DNA of 64,000 nucleotides from Alteromonas genovensis (lineage in GTDB: Bacteria > Pseudomonadota > Gammaproteobacteria > Enterobacterales > Alteromonadaceae), in NCBI RefSeq assembly GCF_010500895.1, contig NZ_JAAAWO010000013.1, forward strand, positions 1-64,000. Reading direction: 5' to 3'. The notes below the pieces were generated by a model. That model was not told the origin of the DNA, searched no databases, and saw only the letters and a list, made by a program, of their open reading frames with translations. Position 1 is the first letter of the stretch. Every line of letters starts with the position of its first letter. Below are positions 38,021-47,225 of the stretch, piece after piece. The position numbers and the translations under genes are program-made.

Positions 38021-40181
38021 CAGTGACTCCTTTTAGCTGGCGCAGACGAGTGATGACTTTGGACAAACTGTCTAGCGTCAATACTTCAATAGATAGGGTA
38101 ATTAACGCGGTTTGACGGTTTTTATCACTTAAGCTGTTTACCCCAAGCAGCGGTACATTTTCGTTTGCCAACACGGTTGTGACATCGCGAAGTAGGCCGG
38201 TTCTGTCGTGACAATGAATATCCACCGCCGTTTCAAAGCCCACTTTGAGCTCTTGTGACCAGTTAACTTCTATTTGGCGTTCGGGGTGTTGAACCAATAA
38301 GTTCTGCAGTTGGTCACAGCTTTCTTTGTGAACACTCACTCCCCTGCCCTGAGTGATATACCCCATAATAGGCTCGCCTGGTACGGGCTTGCAGCAGTTA
38401 GCCAACTGACTCATGAGGTGACCAACGCCTTGCACAACGACAGCGTCTTTTTTACCTGTTCCAGCAGCCGTTTTGCGGGTTTTAACTTTAGGGCTAATCT
38501 CAGGCTCAACCTGGGGCGGCTCTTGTAAGTGATGAATGAAATTGACAACTTGCATCACCCTTACATCGCCAGCTCCTACCGCAGTGAAAAGGTCGTCTTT
38601 CGTCTGCAGATTAAACTTCTCACAGGCCTGTGCCGGGATTTTCAAAGGTAAATGAGCACGGTGAAGCTCTCGCTCTAGCAGCTCTTTACCGGCGGCAAGA
38701 TTCTTTTCTCTGTCTTGTTTTTTAAAGTAAGAATGAATGGTAGCGCGTGCCCGAGAAGAATGAACATACCCCAAACCAGGGTGCATCCAGTCCCTACTTG
38801 GGTTCAGCTCTTTTCCTGTGAGCACTTCCACCTGATCGCCACTTTGCAGCAGGTAAGTAAAAGGCACGATCCTGCCATTTATTTTAGCCCCATTGCAACG
38901 GTGCCCTACGTTGCTATGTATGTAGTAGGCGAAATCTAACGGTGTAGCCCCTTGGGGTAAATCGATAACATCACCTTTTGGTGTGAAAACATACACTCTG
39001 TCGTCGAATACCTGACTTCGGATTTCTTCAACCAAGTCGCCGGACTCTGCCACTTCTTCTTGCCACGCTAAAATACGGCGCAGCCAGTTTATTCTCTCAT
39101 CGTAACCAGACTGTTTACCCGCACTACCCTCTTTGTACTTCCAATGAGCAGCCACCCCTAGCTCGGCATCTTGATGCATCTTCTGTGTGCGTATTTGAAT
39201 TTCAATAGACTTGCCTTTGGGGCCTACAACTACGGTGTGAATAGACTGATAACCATTGGGTTTAGGCGTAGCGATATAATCGTCAAATTCAGTAGGTAAA
39301 TGTTTATAGTTGGCGTGAACGGTGCCAAGAGCGGCATAACAATCTTGTAGTCTATCGGCAATAATTCTCACTGCTCGAATATCGAATAGCTGCTCAAACG
39401 TGAGCCGCTTTTTCTGCATTTTTTTCCAAATACTGAATATGTGTTTTGGCCTTCCGTACACTTCTGCACGGATGTTTTCGGTATTCATTATTCCCTGCAG
39501 ATCGTCGACTATGGAATCGATGTATTCAGCCCGCTCTTTGCGTTTTCCATCAAGCTGCTTCGCAATTTGCTTATAGGTAACCGGGTGCAGATAGCGAAAG
39601 GCTAAGTCTTCGAGTTCCCACTTTAATTGCCCTATACCCAATCGATTCGCTAAAGGTGCATAAATGCTGGCGCACTCTCTTGCCACCATCACTCGCGTTT
39701 CTTCATCGGCAACTTTGGCTTGCTGCAACGCGCAAATTCGCTCTGCCATTTTAATAACAACGGCGCGCACATCCTCGACCATGGCCAATAGCATTCTGCG
39801 AATACTATCGGTGTGCTGTTCATCTGAAGAATCTGCGCGTTCTTTGCCACTTAGCCTGCGTGCATGGAGCGACTTGATTGCATCCATTCTGCGTACGCCA
39901 ACGATAAGCTCTTTTATCTCAGCGCCAAATTCATCACTAATATCTTCTTCATTTAAAGCGTGCTGTTCACAATAGGGAAAGACGAGTGCGGCCTGAAGCG
40001 TTACGTCGTCCATATTGAGCTGACAGAGAATTTCCACCATCTCTTGACCCACAAGCAGCCGCTCGGGGGAAGCAGACACTGCGCGTAACTTTTCTTTTGT
40101 GTGACTATGAAGCCCTAAACTATCTAACCACGCCTCAAAGGGGGGTCTATGCGCTTCGTGTACCTTTCTTGTTGATACCAT
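37998..40181 (-). CDS. relA: GTP pyrophosphokinase RelA
   Basis: This 727-residue stringent-response synthetase has a degenerate hydrolase domain in which the HD metal motif is absent (FPYCEQHALNEEDI). The synthetase domain follows (GRPKHIFSIWKKMQKK, FDDYIATPKPNGYQSIHT), then TGS (VFTPKGDVIDLPQGATPLDFAY) and a C-terminal zinc-finger/ACT region. It makes (p)ppGpp on ribosomes with uncharged tRNA. mazG, relA and rlmD in this order are conserved. Confidence 0.96.
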   Translation of the reverse strand: MVSTRKVHEAHRPPFEAWLDSLGLHSHTKEKLRAVSASPERLLVGQEMVEILCQLNMDDVTLQAALVFPYCEQHALNEEDISDEFGAEIKELIVGVRRMDAIKSLHARRLSGKERADSSDEQHTDSIRRMLLAMVEDVRAVVIKMAERICALQQAKVADEETRVMVARECASIYAPLANRLGIGQLKWELEDLAFRYLHPVTYKQIAKQLDGKRKERAEYIDSIVDDLQGIMNTENIRAEVYGRPKHIFSIWKKMQKKRLTFEQLFDIRAVRIIADRLQDCYAALGTVHANYKHLPTEFDDYIATPKPNGYQSIHTVVVGPKGKSIEIQIRTQKMHQDAELGVAAHWKYKEGSAGKQSGYDERINWLRRILAWQEEVAESGDLVEEIRSQVFDDRVYVFTPKGDVIDLPQGATPLDFAYYIHSNVGHRCNGAKINGRIVPFTYLLQSGDQVEVLTGKELNPSRDWMHPGLGYVHSSRARATIHSYFKKQDREKNLAAGKELLERELHRAHLPLKIPAQACEKFNLQTKDDLFTAVGAGDVRVMQVVNFIHHLQEPPQVEPEISPKVKTRKTAAGTGKKDAVVVQGVGHLMSQLANCCKPVPGEPIMGYITQGRGVSVHKESCDQLQNLLVQHPERQIEVNWSQELKVGFETAVDIHCHDRTGLLRDVTTVLANENVPLLGVNSLSDKNRQTALITLSIEVLTLDSLSKVITRLRQLKGVTDARRKQS

Positions 40182-40202
40182 ATCCGTAACTCACTGCGAC
40201 TG

Positions 40203-41687
40203 CTAACGTGTGAAAAGAGCCATCATTTCCATGTGATGGGTATAAGGAAACATTTCCACTGCCCCTGCTTTTTTCATCAAGTATCCTCCCTGAATCAATA
40301 CATTTGCATCTCTTGTAAAGGTGCTTGGGTTGCAAGAAACGTACACTATTGTACTTGGTTTCGCATTAACTAATGCCTGACAAACCGTTAAGGCACCTTC
40401 CCTTGATGGGTCCAGCAAGACTTTGTCAAAGCCGTCATCAAGCGCGTCACTCACGTTTTTATTATTGCCTAAATCTAAATGCAGCCACTCTACGTTATCT
40501 ACGCCCTGTTGTTGCGCATTTTCCTTAGCACGCTGCACCATTTCAGCCACCCCCTCCACGGCCTGAACAACCGCGCCGCGCTTTGCAATAGACAATGTAA
40601 AATTGCCTAGCCCACTAAACCAATCGGCTATTCGCTCTTGGGGCTTCGGCGCTAACCAAGACAACGCCTGCTCTATCATTTGGGTATTAACGGACTTGTT
40701 GACCTGCACAAAATCGTTGGGCGCGGGGCTTAACGTGAATTCATCAAAACTACTCATCGTCAGTGCGGCCTCAAAGTGCAGTGGGTTAAACCGCCCTTTC
40801 TTGTTTTCCAGCACCACGTTTATACGCTCTTGTTTGGCAAACAAAGTGAGCTCACTGTATAGCTCGGGGCTAAGGGCTTTTGTATGTTTAATGGTTACCT
40901 GACACACGTTATCGCCAGCAAGCAAACCAATATGGCCTATAAACCTTGTGCTTTCACACCTTGATAGTACTGCCCGCAGCGGTGCGATAAGACGGCTTAA
41001 CTCATCAACAAGGACGGGACAAGAGGTAATATCAACAATGTCGCTACTCGCCTGTGAGCGAAAACCTAGCTTGAGTTTATCCGTCCGTCTTGCGTCTAGT
41101 GCTAAACGCGCCTTTCGCCTGTAGGCTGGTTTATCGCCAGCAAGCGGAGCCTGCCATACGCCATCTTCCATCGCCAACTGTCGAACCATCATCGACTTAA
41201 GCGCATTGTTTCGTTCTGTTAGGGCATGTTGAGCGTCTATATGTTGAAGCTGACATCCGCCGCATTGGTCAAACACGGGGCAAAATGGCGTTGCTCTCAT
41301 AGAAGATGGATGGGTTATTGTGGTCGCTTTTGCGTTCACCACATTCTTTTTTGCATGCAAAACGCTGACATCACAGGTTTCGCCAGGTAGTGCGCCCTCG
41401 ACAAAATGCACCGGTGTAGCTCGCGCTATTCCCTGTCCCATCCAATCTAGACTTTCTATGAGAAGTGGAGATTGAGCCTGATTGGTAACTTGATTGGCAG
41501 CATGGCTTTCAGAGGAGTCATGTTCAGATGCATGGGTTTTAGAGGCATGGGCTTTAGAGGCATTGGCTTTATCAGAAAAACGCAGGTTGGCTACCTGTGC
41601 ATTAGCGCTGGTTTTACGTTTCAATGTTGGGGTACTAAACAGCCCGTTTTGTTTTTTGCCTTTTGCAGGCTTATTGGGGTTTGACAA
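40203..41687 (-). CDS. rlmD: 23S rRNA m5U1939 methyltransferase RlmD
   Basis: This 494-residue RNA methyltransferase has a TRAM domain (about 75-130), the [4Fe-4S] cysteines (CPVFDQCGGC and a fourth in DITSCPVL), the SAM motif (ADWFSGLGNFTLSIA) and the catalytic cysteine region VSCNPSTFTRD. It is about 60 residues longer than E. coli RlmD. The extra part is an N-terminal Lys/Ala/Ser/His-rich extension containing short in-frame repeats. It lies 21 bp upstream of relA. Confidence 0.95.
   Translation of the reverse strand: MSNPNKPAKGKKQNGLFSTPTLKRKTSANAQVANLRFSDKANASKAHASKTHASEHDSSESHAANQVTNQAQSPLLIESLDWMGQGIARATPVHFVEGALPGETCDVSVLHAKKNVVNAKATTITHPSSMRATPFCPVFDQCGGCQLQHIDAQHALTERNNALKSMMVRQLAMEDGVWQAPLAGDKPAYRRKARLALDARRTDKLKLGFRSQASSDIVDITSCPVLVDELSRLIAPLRAVLSRCESTRFIGHIGLLAGDNVCQVTIKHTKALSPELYSELTLFAKQERINVVLENKKGRFNPLHFEAALTMSSFDEFTLSPAPNDFVQVNKSVNTQMIEQALSWLAPKPQERIADWFSGLGNFTLSIAKRGAVVQAVEGVAEMVQRAKENAQQQGVDNVEWLHLDLGNNKNVSDALDDGFDKVLLDPSREGALTVCQALVNAKPSTIVYVSCNPSTFTRDANVLIQGGYLMKKAGAVEMFPYTHHMEMMALFTR
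41500..41572 (-). repeat. In-frame 15-bp repeats in rlmD
   Basis: On the coding strand a 15-bp unit coding for Ala-Ser-Lys-Ala-His-like peptides recurs about three times with decay on both sides. The protein reads NASKAHASKTHASEHDSS. The length is in frame, so copy-number change would only lengthen or shorten the extension. Confidence 0.75.
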
Positions 41688-41713
41688 GGAAAGCTCCGTA
41701 AGGAAATTATATT

Positions 41714-42094
41714 TTATGCTGATTCAAGAATAACAGTAGCAACAGCATAGTGCTGTTCATCAGAAATGCTAATAACACTGTTGGTTATTCCACGCGCCTC
41801 GCAACGCGCCGCGAATTCACCATTAAACGCCAGTGTAGGCGCACCCAGTTCATTGTTTTGAACCTCAATATGCTGCCAGCTTATCCCATTGCCAATACCT
41901 GTACCTAACGCTTTTACTGCCGCTTCTTTCGCTGCAAAGCGCTTGGCTAAAAATCGCTGGGGCGTGCGGTGCTGTTCAAACTGCTGCAGTTCGCTGGGGG
42001 TTAATACGCGCTTAGCAAGCCTCAGCATTGCTCCCTCGTCTTTACCTAAGCGCACAATTTCGACAATGTCGGTGCCTAAGCCTGCTATGGCCAC
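41714..42094 (-). CDS. acpS: Holo-[acyl-carrier-protein] synthase AcpS
   Basis: This 126-residue phosphopantetheinyl transferase has GLGTDIVEIVRL and the metal-binding FAAKEAAVKALGTG. It transfers 4'-phosphopantetheine from CoA to acyl carrier protein. It is preceded by pdxJ, as in E. coli. Confidence 0.96.
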   Translation of the reverse strand: MAIAGLGTDIVEIVRLGKDEGAMLRLAKRVLTPSELQQFEQHRTPQRFLAKRFAAKEAAVKALGTGIGNGISWQHIEVQNNELGAPTLAFNGEFAARCEARGITNSVISISDEQHYAVATVILESA

Positions 42095-42200
42095 TCAACT
42101 TTCCTTTTTCATAAAACCAAATAATAGGTATTAGACGGTGCTAGTGCTTACTACAAGCCACGCGCTCATACTAAGTGAGTACCGCTAGCACCATACCCCA

Positions 42201-42938
42201 TTAAATACCAGCTCTTGCTTCCAACATAAGTTTGCGCATATCGGCAACAGCAGTGTGCAAGCCATCGAAGGCGGCGCGGGCAATAATGGCGTGCCCAATG
42301 TTTAGCTCTATTAGCTGCTTAATTGCGGCAATAGGCTTAACGTTGTGATAGTGCAAACCGTGCCCTGCATTTACTTTTAGGCCCAAGCTATCGGCATACT
42401 CAATACCTTCTACCAATCGAGCGAGCTCTGCTTCTTGTTGCTGCTCGTTTTCTGCCTCCGCATATTGGCCCGTATGAATTTCGATATAAGGCGCTTTACA
42501 TGCTACCGCTGCATCAATTTGTGCTTTGTCGGCATCGATAAACAGCGATACCTGAATATTGGCTGCAGCTAGACGCTCACAGGCCGCTTTCATAACATCA
42601 AGGTTACCCGCTACGTCAAGGCCACCTTCTGTAGTAAGCTCTTCGCGTTTTTCAGGCACGAGGCAACAAAATACCGGCTTTACTTCTTCAGCAATAGCCA
42701 GCATTTCATCCGTGACTGCCATTTCTAAATTTAGACGGGTATTGATAGTTTGAGCAAGAATTCTTACGTCTCTATCTTTAATGTGTCGGCGATCTTCACG
42801 AAGGTGAACCGTTATCCCATCGGCGCCCGCACGCTCCGCGATATCTGCTGCATGCACAGGATCTGGATAGTGTGTACCTCGTGCATTTCTCAGTGTTGCA
42901 ATGTGATCAATGTTTACGCCTAACAAAATTGAGCTCAT
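42201..42938 (-). CDS. pdxJ: Pyridoxine 5'-phosphate synthase PdxJ
   Basis: This 245-residue TIM-barrel enzyme condenses 1-deoxyxylulose 5-phosphate with the PdxA product to form pyridoxine phosphate. Signatures seen: [33 protein letters not shown] and [11 protein letters not shown]. The partner gene pdxA is at 53 kb in this window. Confidence 0.97.
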   Translation of the reverse strand: MSSILLGVNIDHIATLRNARGTHYPDPVHAADIAERAGADGITVHLREDRRHIKDRDVRILAQTINTRLNLEMAVTDEMLAIAEEVKPVFCCLVPEKREELTTEGGLDVAGNLDVMKAACERLAAANIQVSLFIDADKAQIDAAVACKAPYIEIHTGQYAEAENEQQQEAELARLVEGIEYADSLGLKVNAGHGLHYHNVKPIAAIKQLIELNIGHAIIARAAFDGLHTAVADMRKLMLEARAGI

Positions 42939-43062
42939 ATACCTGCCTAATAAGTGATTACTTTCCCTGTGAAGTGTATCAAATTTTTGCTGATAATTAG
43001 ATTGCTAACGGCTTGTGTTAACAGAAAATAATTTCTGTTGTCGCCTATTAAAACAAATTTCG

Positions 43063-43773
43063 CTAGCGTTTTGGCGCCATACGGCTAAAAAGCTCTCTGC
43101 TTTTTAAGGGTTTGTCGCCAATTAATGGTCTCAATAAATCACGACAAAGGACTTTCGCCACTCGTTTACTCAGTGGTGTGAACTCACCGTGTGCAAGGTC
43201 TAGTAAGGCTTCTCCAGGAAACCCTTTAAGATGCAATGCGTCTTCAGGAATAACCACAAACCCAGCTTCTGCTTGAAAGTTGTACTGGCGAGACGCTTCA
43301 ACGGGAAGCTCGTATTCTGCATCTAAGGTAAAATCGGGAAGCAGCCCCATTTCATCGAGAATGGCAAACTCGAATTGGCGCAGCGTTATCTCTACGTCGC
43401 CTTGCTCACTCAATGACGCAAGGGCGTCTTGATAGGCTTCAAAAACCAGATCGCTTGCTAACCCAATAGGCATAATGCGATTGCAAAGTTCATTGACATA
43501 CATGGCACAAAATAAGGTTGTACCGGGCAGGATAATGGAAGGGGCGGTACTTTCTACGTGGCGTAAGTTTTTTAATTCCGATTTGCCGCTAAGCTGAAGA
43601 CGCAGCGCTTGAAAAGGCTGCAATAAACTTTTCTTGTCTGATTTACTATTTTTAACGCCTTTTGCTACAGCGCTCACCCTACCTTCTTCTAGGGTGAAAA
43701 AATCCACAATATAGCTGGTTTCTCGATAAGGACGACGGTGCAGTACGTACGCAGTTAACCATTCATTATTCAT
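43063..43773 (-). CDS. recO: DNA repair protein RecO
   Basis: This 236-residue RecO has an N-terminal OB fold (AYVLHRRPYRETSYIVDFFT, GRVSAVAKGVKN) and a helical C-terminal domain (MYVNELCNRIM). It helps load RecA on SSB-coated single strands through the RecFOR pathway. The pdxJ-recO order is conserved. Confidence 0.94.
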   Translation of the reverse strand: MNNEWLTAYVLHRRPYRETSYIVDFFTLEEGRVSAVAKGVKNSKSDKKSLLQPFQALRLQLSGKSELKNLRHVESTAPSIILPGTTLFCAMYVNELCNRIMPIGLASDLVFEAYQDALASLSEQGDVEITLRQFEFAILDEMGLLPDFTLDAEYELPVEASRQYNFQAEAGFVVIPEDALHLKGFPGEALLDLAHGEFTPLSKRVAKVLCRDLLRPLIGDKPLKSRELFSRMAPKR

Positions 43774-43910
43774 TATTTTTCGCTCAACCGTAACGTCTTT
43801 AACGTGTCTACGTTAGTCTGTTCTAAGCCGCTCATGGCCGTTATATGGCTTATGTTTAACTTCAATTAACTGCGTTAACTCATTTGATTAACTTTACCAG
43901 CCTAACCACA

Positions 43911-44261
43911 TTAACTGCGTTTTACCCGAACCACCTTCATGGTTTCAAATTCAATACCGGCAACCTCTTCAACGTGTCGATAGTAGGTTAGGTTTACTCT
44001 AGCACCCGTGAGGGATTTATAATTGTGCTTGCGCCGATAAATAAAGGGCACATCAATGCCTTCTAACATAATAGTGTGCCGGATCCAGTCGCCGTCTTTC
44101 TCTTCCCGTTGAACGTGAGAGACCACTTTGGCGTTGTCCGTTTGATTAAGCTTGCTATGCTTTTCTACAAGCTTTTCTCTTTCGCTTTTCACCGTTTCCA
44201 ACCTTTTATGCTTTGCCAATACAAGCTTCGCGCTGCTGGCCACAGACTGCGCAACAAACAC
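43911..44261 (-). CDS. Unrecognised 116-residue protein downstream of recJ
   Basis: I do not recognise a family. The N-terminal half (1-55) is a charged helix rich in Lys, Glu and Arg. The C-terminal half has the look of a small beta domain (DWIRHTIMLEGIDVPFIYRRKHNYK, ARVNLTYYRHVEEVAGIEFETMKVVRVKR). It is predicted cytoplasmic, with a GTG start 12 bp after the recJ stop, so probably co-transcribed with recJ. The C-terminal half looks conserved-protein-like, supporting a real gene. Confidence 0.65.
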   Translation of the reverse strand: MFVAQSVASSAKLVLAKHKRLETVKSEREKLVEKHSKLNQTDNAKVVSHVQREEKDGDWIRHTIMLEGIDVPFIYRRKHNYKSLTGARVNLTYYRHVEEVAGIEFETMKVVRVKRS

Positions 44262-44273
44262 TGCCGTTTGCTG

Positions 44274-45995
44274 CTATGCAGCATCAATCTGCTCAACAAT
44301 AAGTTGCACAGACTCTTGGCCGCGAAACACGTTAATATCGAGTCTATAGGCAATATGCACATTTTTCACCATGGCATTAGGCCACGTTTTTAAATCAACA
44401 TTAAACGCAATGGCGTCGATTTCCGTGCCCTCTTTTGACTTAACAACCATTTTAAGGTGTTTTTGCCCTACCAGTCGCTGATCGACCAACTGAAATTCAC
44501 CATCAAAAAGCGGCGACTCAAAGCCCTGTCCGAAGGGCCCTGCTTGACGCAGCATATGGGCAAATGGCAATGACAGCTCCTCAGAGCCTAAGTCTCCGTC
44601 GGATAATAGCGCATGCGCAGTGTCGAGTTTGTCCACGTGAGCCTGAGTAATTTCTACAAAAGCTTGTTCAAATTCAGCTAGCTTAGCTACGGGTAAACTC
44701 AGCCCTGCCGCCATTGCATGACCGCCAAACTTATCAATAACATTGGGGTAACGGGTGTTTACTTCATCAAGCACGTCTCGAATATGCACCCCCGGGATAG
44801 AGCGAGCCGAGCCTTTAATCACCTCTTCATCTTGATGGGCAAAGGCAATAACGGGTTTTAAATACTTTTCTTTTAATCGCCCTGCCACAATGCCGATGAC
44901 GCCCTGGTGGAAATCTGCGCGATATACAACCAGCGCTGCAGGCATATCGCCTTCATCAATCGACATTTTTTCTAGTGCTTGTTCAGCCTGCGCCTTCATG
45001 CCTGTCTCTATTTCTCGACGCTCTTTATTTAATGCGTCAAGTTCAGCGGCAATCATTCTCGCTTGAATCTTATTGTCTTCTAACAAGCAGGCAATGCCTT
45101 GCGACATGTCGTCTAAGCGCCCAGCAGCATTTAAACGTGGGCCAACAACAAACCCTAAGTCGGTAGACGTCAGATGTGAACACTCTCTATTGGCGACTTC
45201 CACCAGCGCTTTTATACCCGGTCGACATTTACCGGCGCGTATGCGCTGTAAGCCTTGGTGAACCAGAATTCGATTATTCTTATCGAGAACCACCACATCA
45301 GCCACCGTGCCTACAGCAACAATATCAAGTAATGTGGCTAAGTTTGGTGGCACTACACCGCTGCGCTCAAAGTAACCGCGTTGCTGCAGCTCAGCCTTAA
45401 TGGCCAGCATAATGTAAAAAGAGACGCCAACACCGGCCAAATTTTTTGATGGGAAGGTACAGCCAGGTTGGTTCGGGTTAACAATGGCATCGGCAGGTGG
45501 GAGTGTATCACCTGGCAAATGATGGTCGGTAACGATGACCTCTAGGCCTTTTTCTTTGGCATGGGTGACACCGTCGATACAGGAAATACCATTATCCACG
45601 GTAACAATAACGTCGGCATTCCGCTCTATGGCCACATCGACGATAGGTACACTCAAGCCGTAACCAAAATCAAAGCGGTTGGGAACCAAATAATCAATAT
45701 TGTTGAAGCCCATTAACCCCATTGATAACAAGCATACGGCGATACTGGTTGCCCCATCGGCATCGAAGTCTCCCACAATAATAATACGCTTATTTTGCTC
45801 TACTGCATCAGCAAGCAGCGCAGCACCAGCTTCTATCCCTTTTAGCGCTTTGTAATGGGTAAGCCCCTTGAGGCCATTTTCAAGTTCATCGGTATGACTG
45901 ACTTGCCTGCCTCTATAAATTCTATCGATAACAGGGTGTAACTGTGAACTAAGCATAACCGGGCTTAACTCTCGGCGCACAATAGGCAATATCAT
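44274..45995 (-). CDS. recJ: Single-strand-specific exonuclease RecJ
   Basis: This 573-residue DHH-family 5'-3' exonuclease has metal motifs VGDFDADGATSIAV, TVDNGISC and VTDHHLPGD. A DHHA1-type GGHAMAAGLS motif and a C-terminal OB fold follow. It acts in RecFOR recombination and mismatch repair. The xerD-dsbC-recJ order matches E. coli. Confidence 0.96.
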   Translation of the reverse strand: MILPIVRRELSPVMLSSQLHPVIDRIYRGRQVSHTDELENGLKGLTHYKALKGIEAGAALLADAVEQNKRIIIVGDFDADGATSIAVCLLSMGLMGFNNIDYLVPNRFDFGYGLSVPIVDVAIERNADVIVTVDNGISCIDGVTHAKEKGLEVIVTDHHLPGDTLPPADAIVNPNQPGCTFPSKNLAGVGVSFYIMLAIKAELQQRGYFERSGVVPPNLATLLDIVAVGTVADVVVLDKNNRILVHQGLQRIRAGKCRPGIKALVEVANRECSHLTSTDLGFVVGPRLNAAGRLDDMSQGIACLLEDNKIQARMIAAELDALNKERREIETGMKAQAEQALEKMSIDEGDMPAALVVYRADFHQGVIGIVAGRLKEKYLKPVIAFAHQDEEVIKGSARSIPGVHIRDVLDEVNTRYPNVIDKFGGHAMAAGLSLPVAKLAEFEQAFVEITQAHVDKLDTAHALLSDGDLGSEELSLPFAHMLRQAGPFGQGFESPLFDGEFQLVDQRLVGQKHLKMVVKSKEGTEIDAIAFNVDLKTWPNAMVKNVHIAYRLDINVFRGQESVQLIVEQIDAA

Positions 45996-46209
45996 GAGGT
46001 ACCACTAAGTATTGAAGAGTTGTTTCGAGGTATCGATTCTATCGCAGAGGTAGAAAGGGGTACAGTGATTCAGTAAAACCTTTGTGCGTTGCATTTTACA
46101 TTTAAAGCGGACTCACTTCGCAGCATAAATCTAAAAACACGTGATGAAGAACTAACGTCGGGGCATTAAAAATCTGACGCTCTAAAAAGAAATTAGAGAA
46201 CTGAACGAT

Positions 46210-46237
46210 AAAAGAGCGGGAACGATTCCCACTCTTT
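46210..46237 (-). terminator. Probable dsbC terminator
   Basis: An inverted repeat with 12-bp arms (one mismatch) around a 4-base loop is followed by TTTTA on the minus strand, 23 bp after the dsbC stop. The T-run is short. The remaining gap to recJ shows no gene. Confidence 0.55.
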
Positions 46238-46259
46238 CTTTGTTTTTACGAGCTCTACA

Positions 46260-46997
46260 TTACCCCGCTTGTTCTAAAGCGCTGACAATAAGTGAAGCTG
46301 GCTGGTAACCAGGAATAAGCGAGCCATCTGGTAAAATAATGTTAGGGGTGCCGTTTACACCCAGTTTCTGACCAAGCTTATATTGCTCAGCCACTTTGTT
46401 TTTACAGGTAGCCGATGCAACATTGTCGCCGGCTTTTGCATTGGTTAGGGCTTGCTGGGGATTCTTAGCACACCATACCGACACCATGTCATCATAATTT
46501 TCGCTATTTAGCCCGGCGCGAGGAAATGCTAAATAATTTACCGTAATACCGTTGTCGTTTAACTCGCCAATTTCATTGTGAAGTTTGCGGCAGTAACCAC
46601 AGGTGATATCGGTAAATACTGATATCACATGCTTCTCATTTTTGGCTTTAAATGTGATAGACGACGCTTCCATTTCTTCTACGCCCTTAAGTCTTAACGA
46701 CGTCATTGCTACCTCGGTCTCATCTCGCATCCCTTCATCGATATTGAGCACGCGAGCTTGAATAAGAAATTGACCATCATCGCTGATGTAGAAAAAGCCT
46801 CTGTTTGTGGAAACTTGAACTAAACCAGGAACAGGGGAATCGGCAATTGAATCTACGGTTAAGCCTAATACTGAGCTAAGTTTTTGTTGAATTGCGGCGT
46901 CATCGGCAGCCTGAGTAACACTACTCATCATGATAGCTGCAACAGCGATGGCGTTAATTGCGATGTTTTTTACTACTTTCACTTTAGACTTCTCCAA
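46260..46997 (-). CDS. dsbC: Thiol:disulfide isomerase DsbC
   Basis: This 245-residue periplasmic isomerase has a signal peptide at about 1-30 (ends SSVTQA), an N-terminal dimerisation domain and a thioredoxin-like domain. The active site is Cys133-Gly-Tyr-Cys136 and the cis-proline is in GVNGTPNIIL. DsbC corrects wrong disulfides; LptD, encoded nearby, is a known client in E. coli. Confidence 0.95.
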   Translation of the reverse strand: MEKSKVKVVKNIAINAIAVAAIMMSSVTQAADDAAIQQKLSSVLGLTVDSIADSPVPGLVQVSTNRGFFYISDDGQFLIQARVLNIDEGMRDETEVAMTSLRLKGVEEMEASSITFKAKNEKHVISVFTDITCGYCRKLHNEIGELNDNGITVNYLAFPRAGLNSENYDDMVSVWCAKNPQQALTNAKAGDNVASATCKNKVAEQYKLGQKLGVNGTPNIILPDGSLIPGYQPASLIVSALEQAG

Positions 46998-47070
46998 TTG
47001 GACTCACATGGCCGCGGATGATGGTTGACGGTGACGCAGTTTATGCGGCACGTCGCAACGACGCATTATT

Positions 47071-47225
47071 AAAATGTGGTTCTGACCCCATTTATTTTTT
47101 TAATCGTACCACAGGCGGTTGGAATTGAGGTAGGTGGAAGCATCCGTTTGTCGCGACTTTTGCCTGTTCCACAGCTTTCGGTACGATTCACCTTTTTGCT
47201 TACCTGTCTCACTCTCAATGCACTG
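47071..47225. mobile_element. Possible REP/RAYT-type scar between dsbC and xerD
   Basis: On the minus strand, the 228-bp gap between dsbC and xerD contains an A/T-flanked ggggtcagaaccacatttt sequence (within 47071-47101). As I recall, such GGTCAGA-type strings lie beside REP-associated tyrosine transposases in marine gammaproteobacteria. A short open frame (47069-47281) reads toward it but has no domain. No transposase gene remains. The link to a mobile element is inference. Confidence 0.3.
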
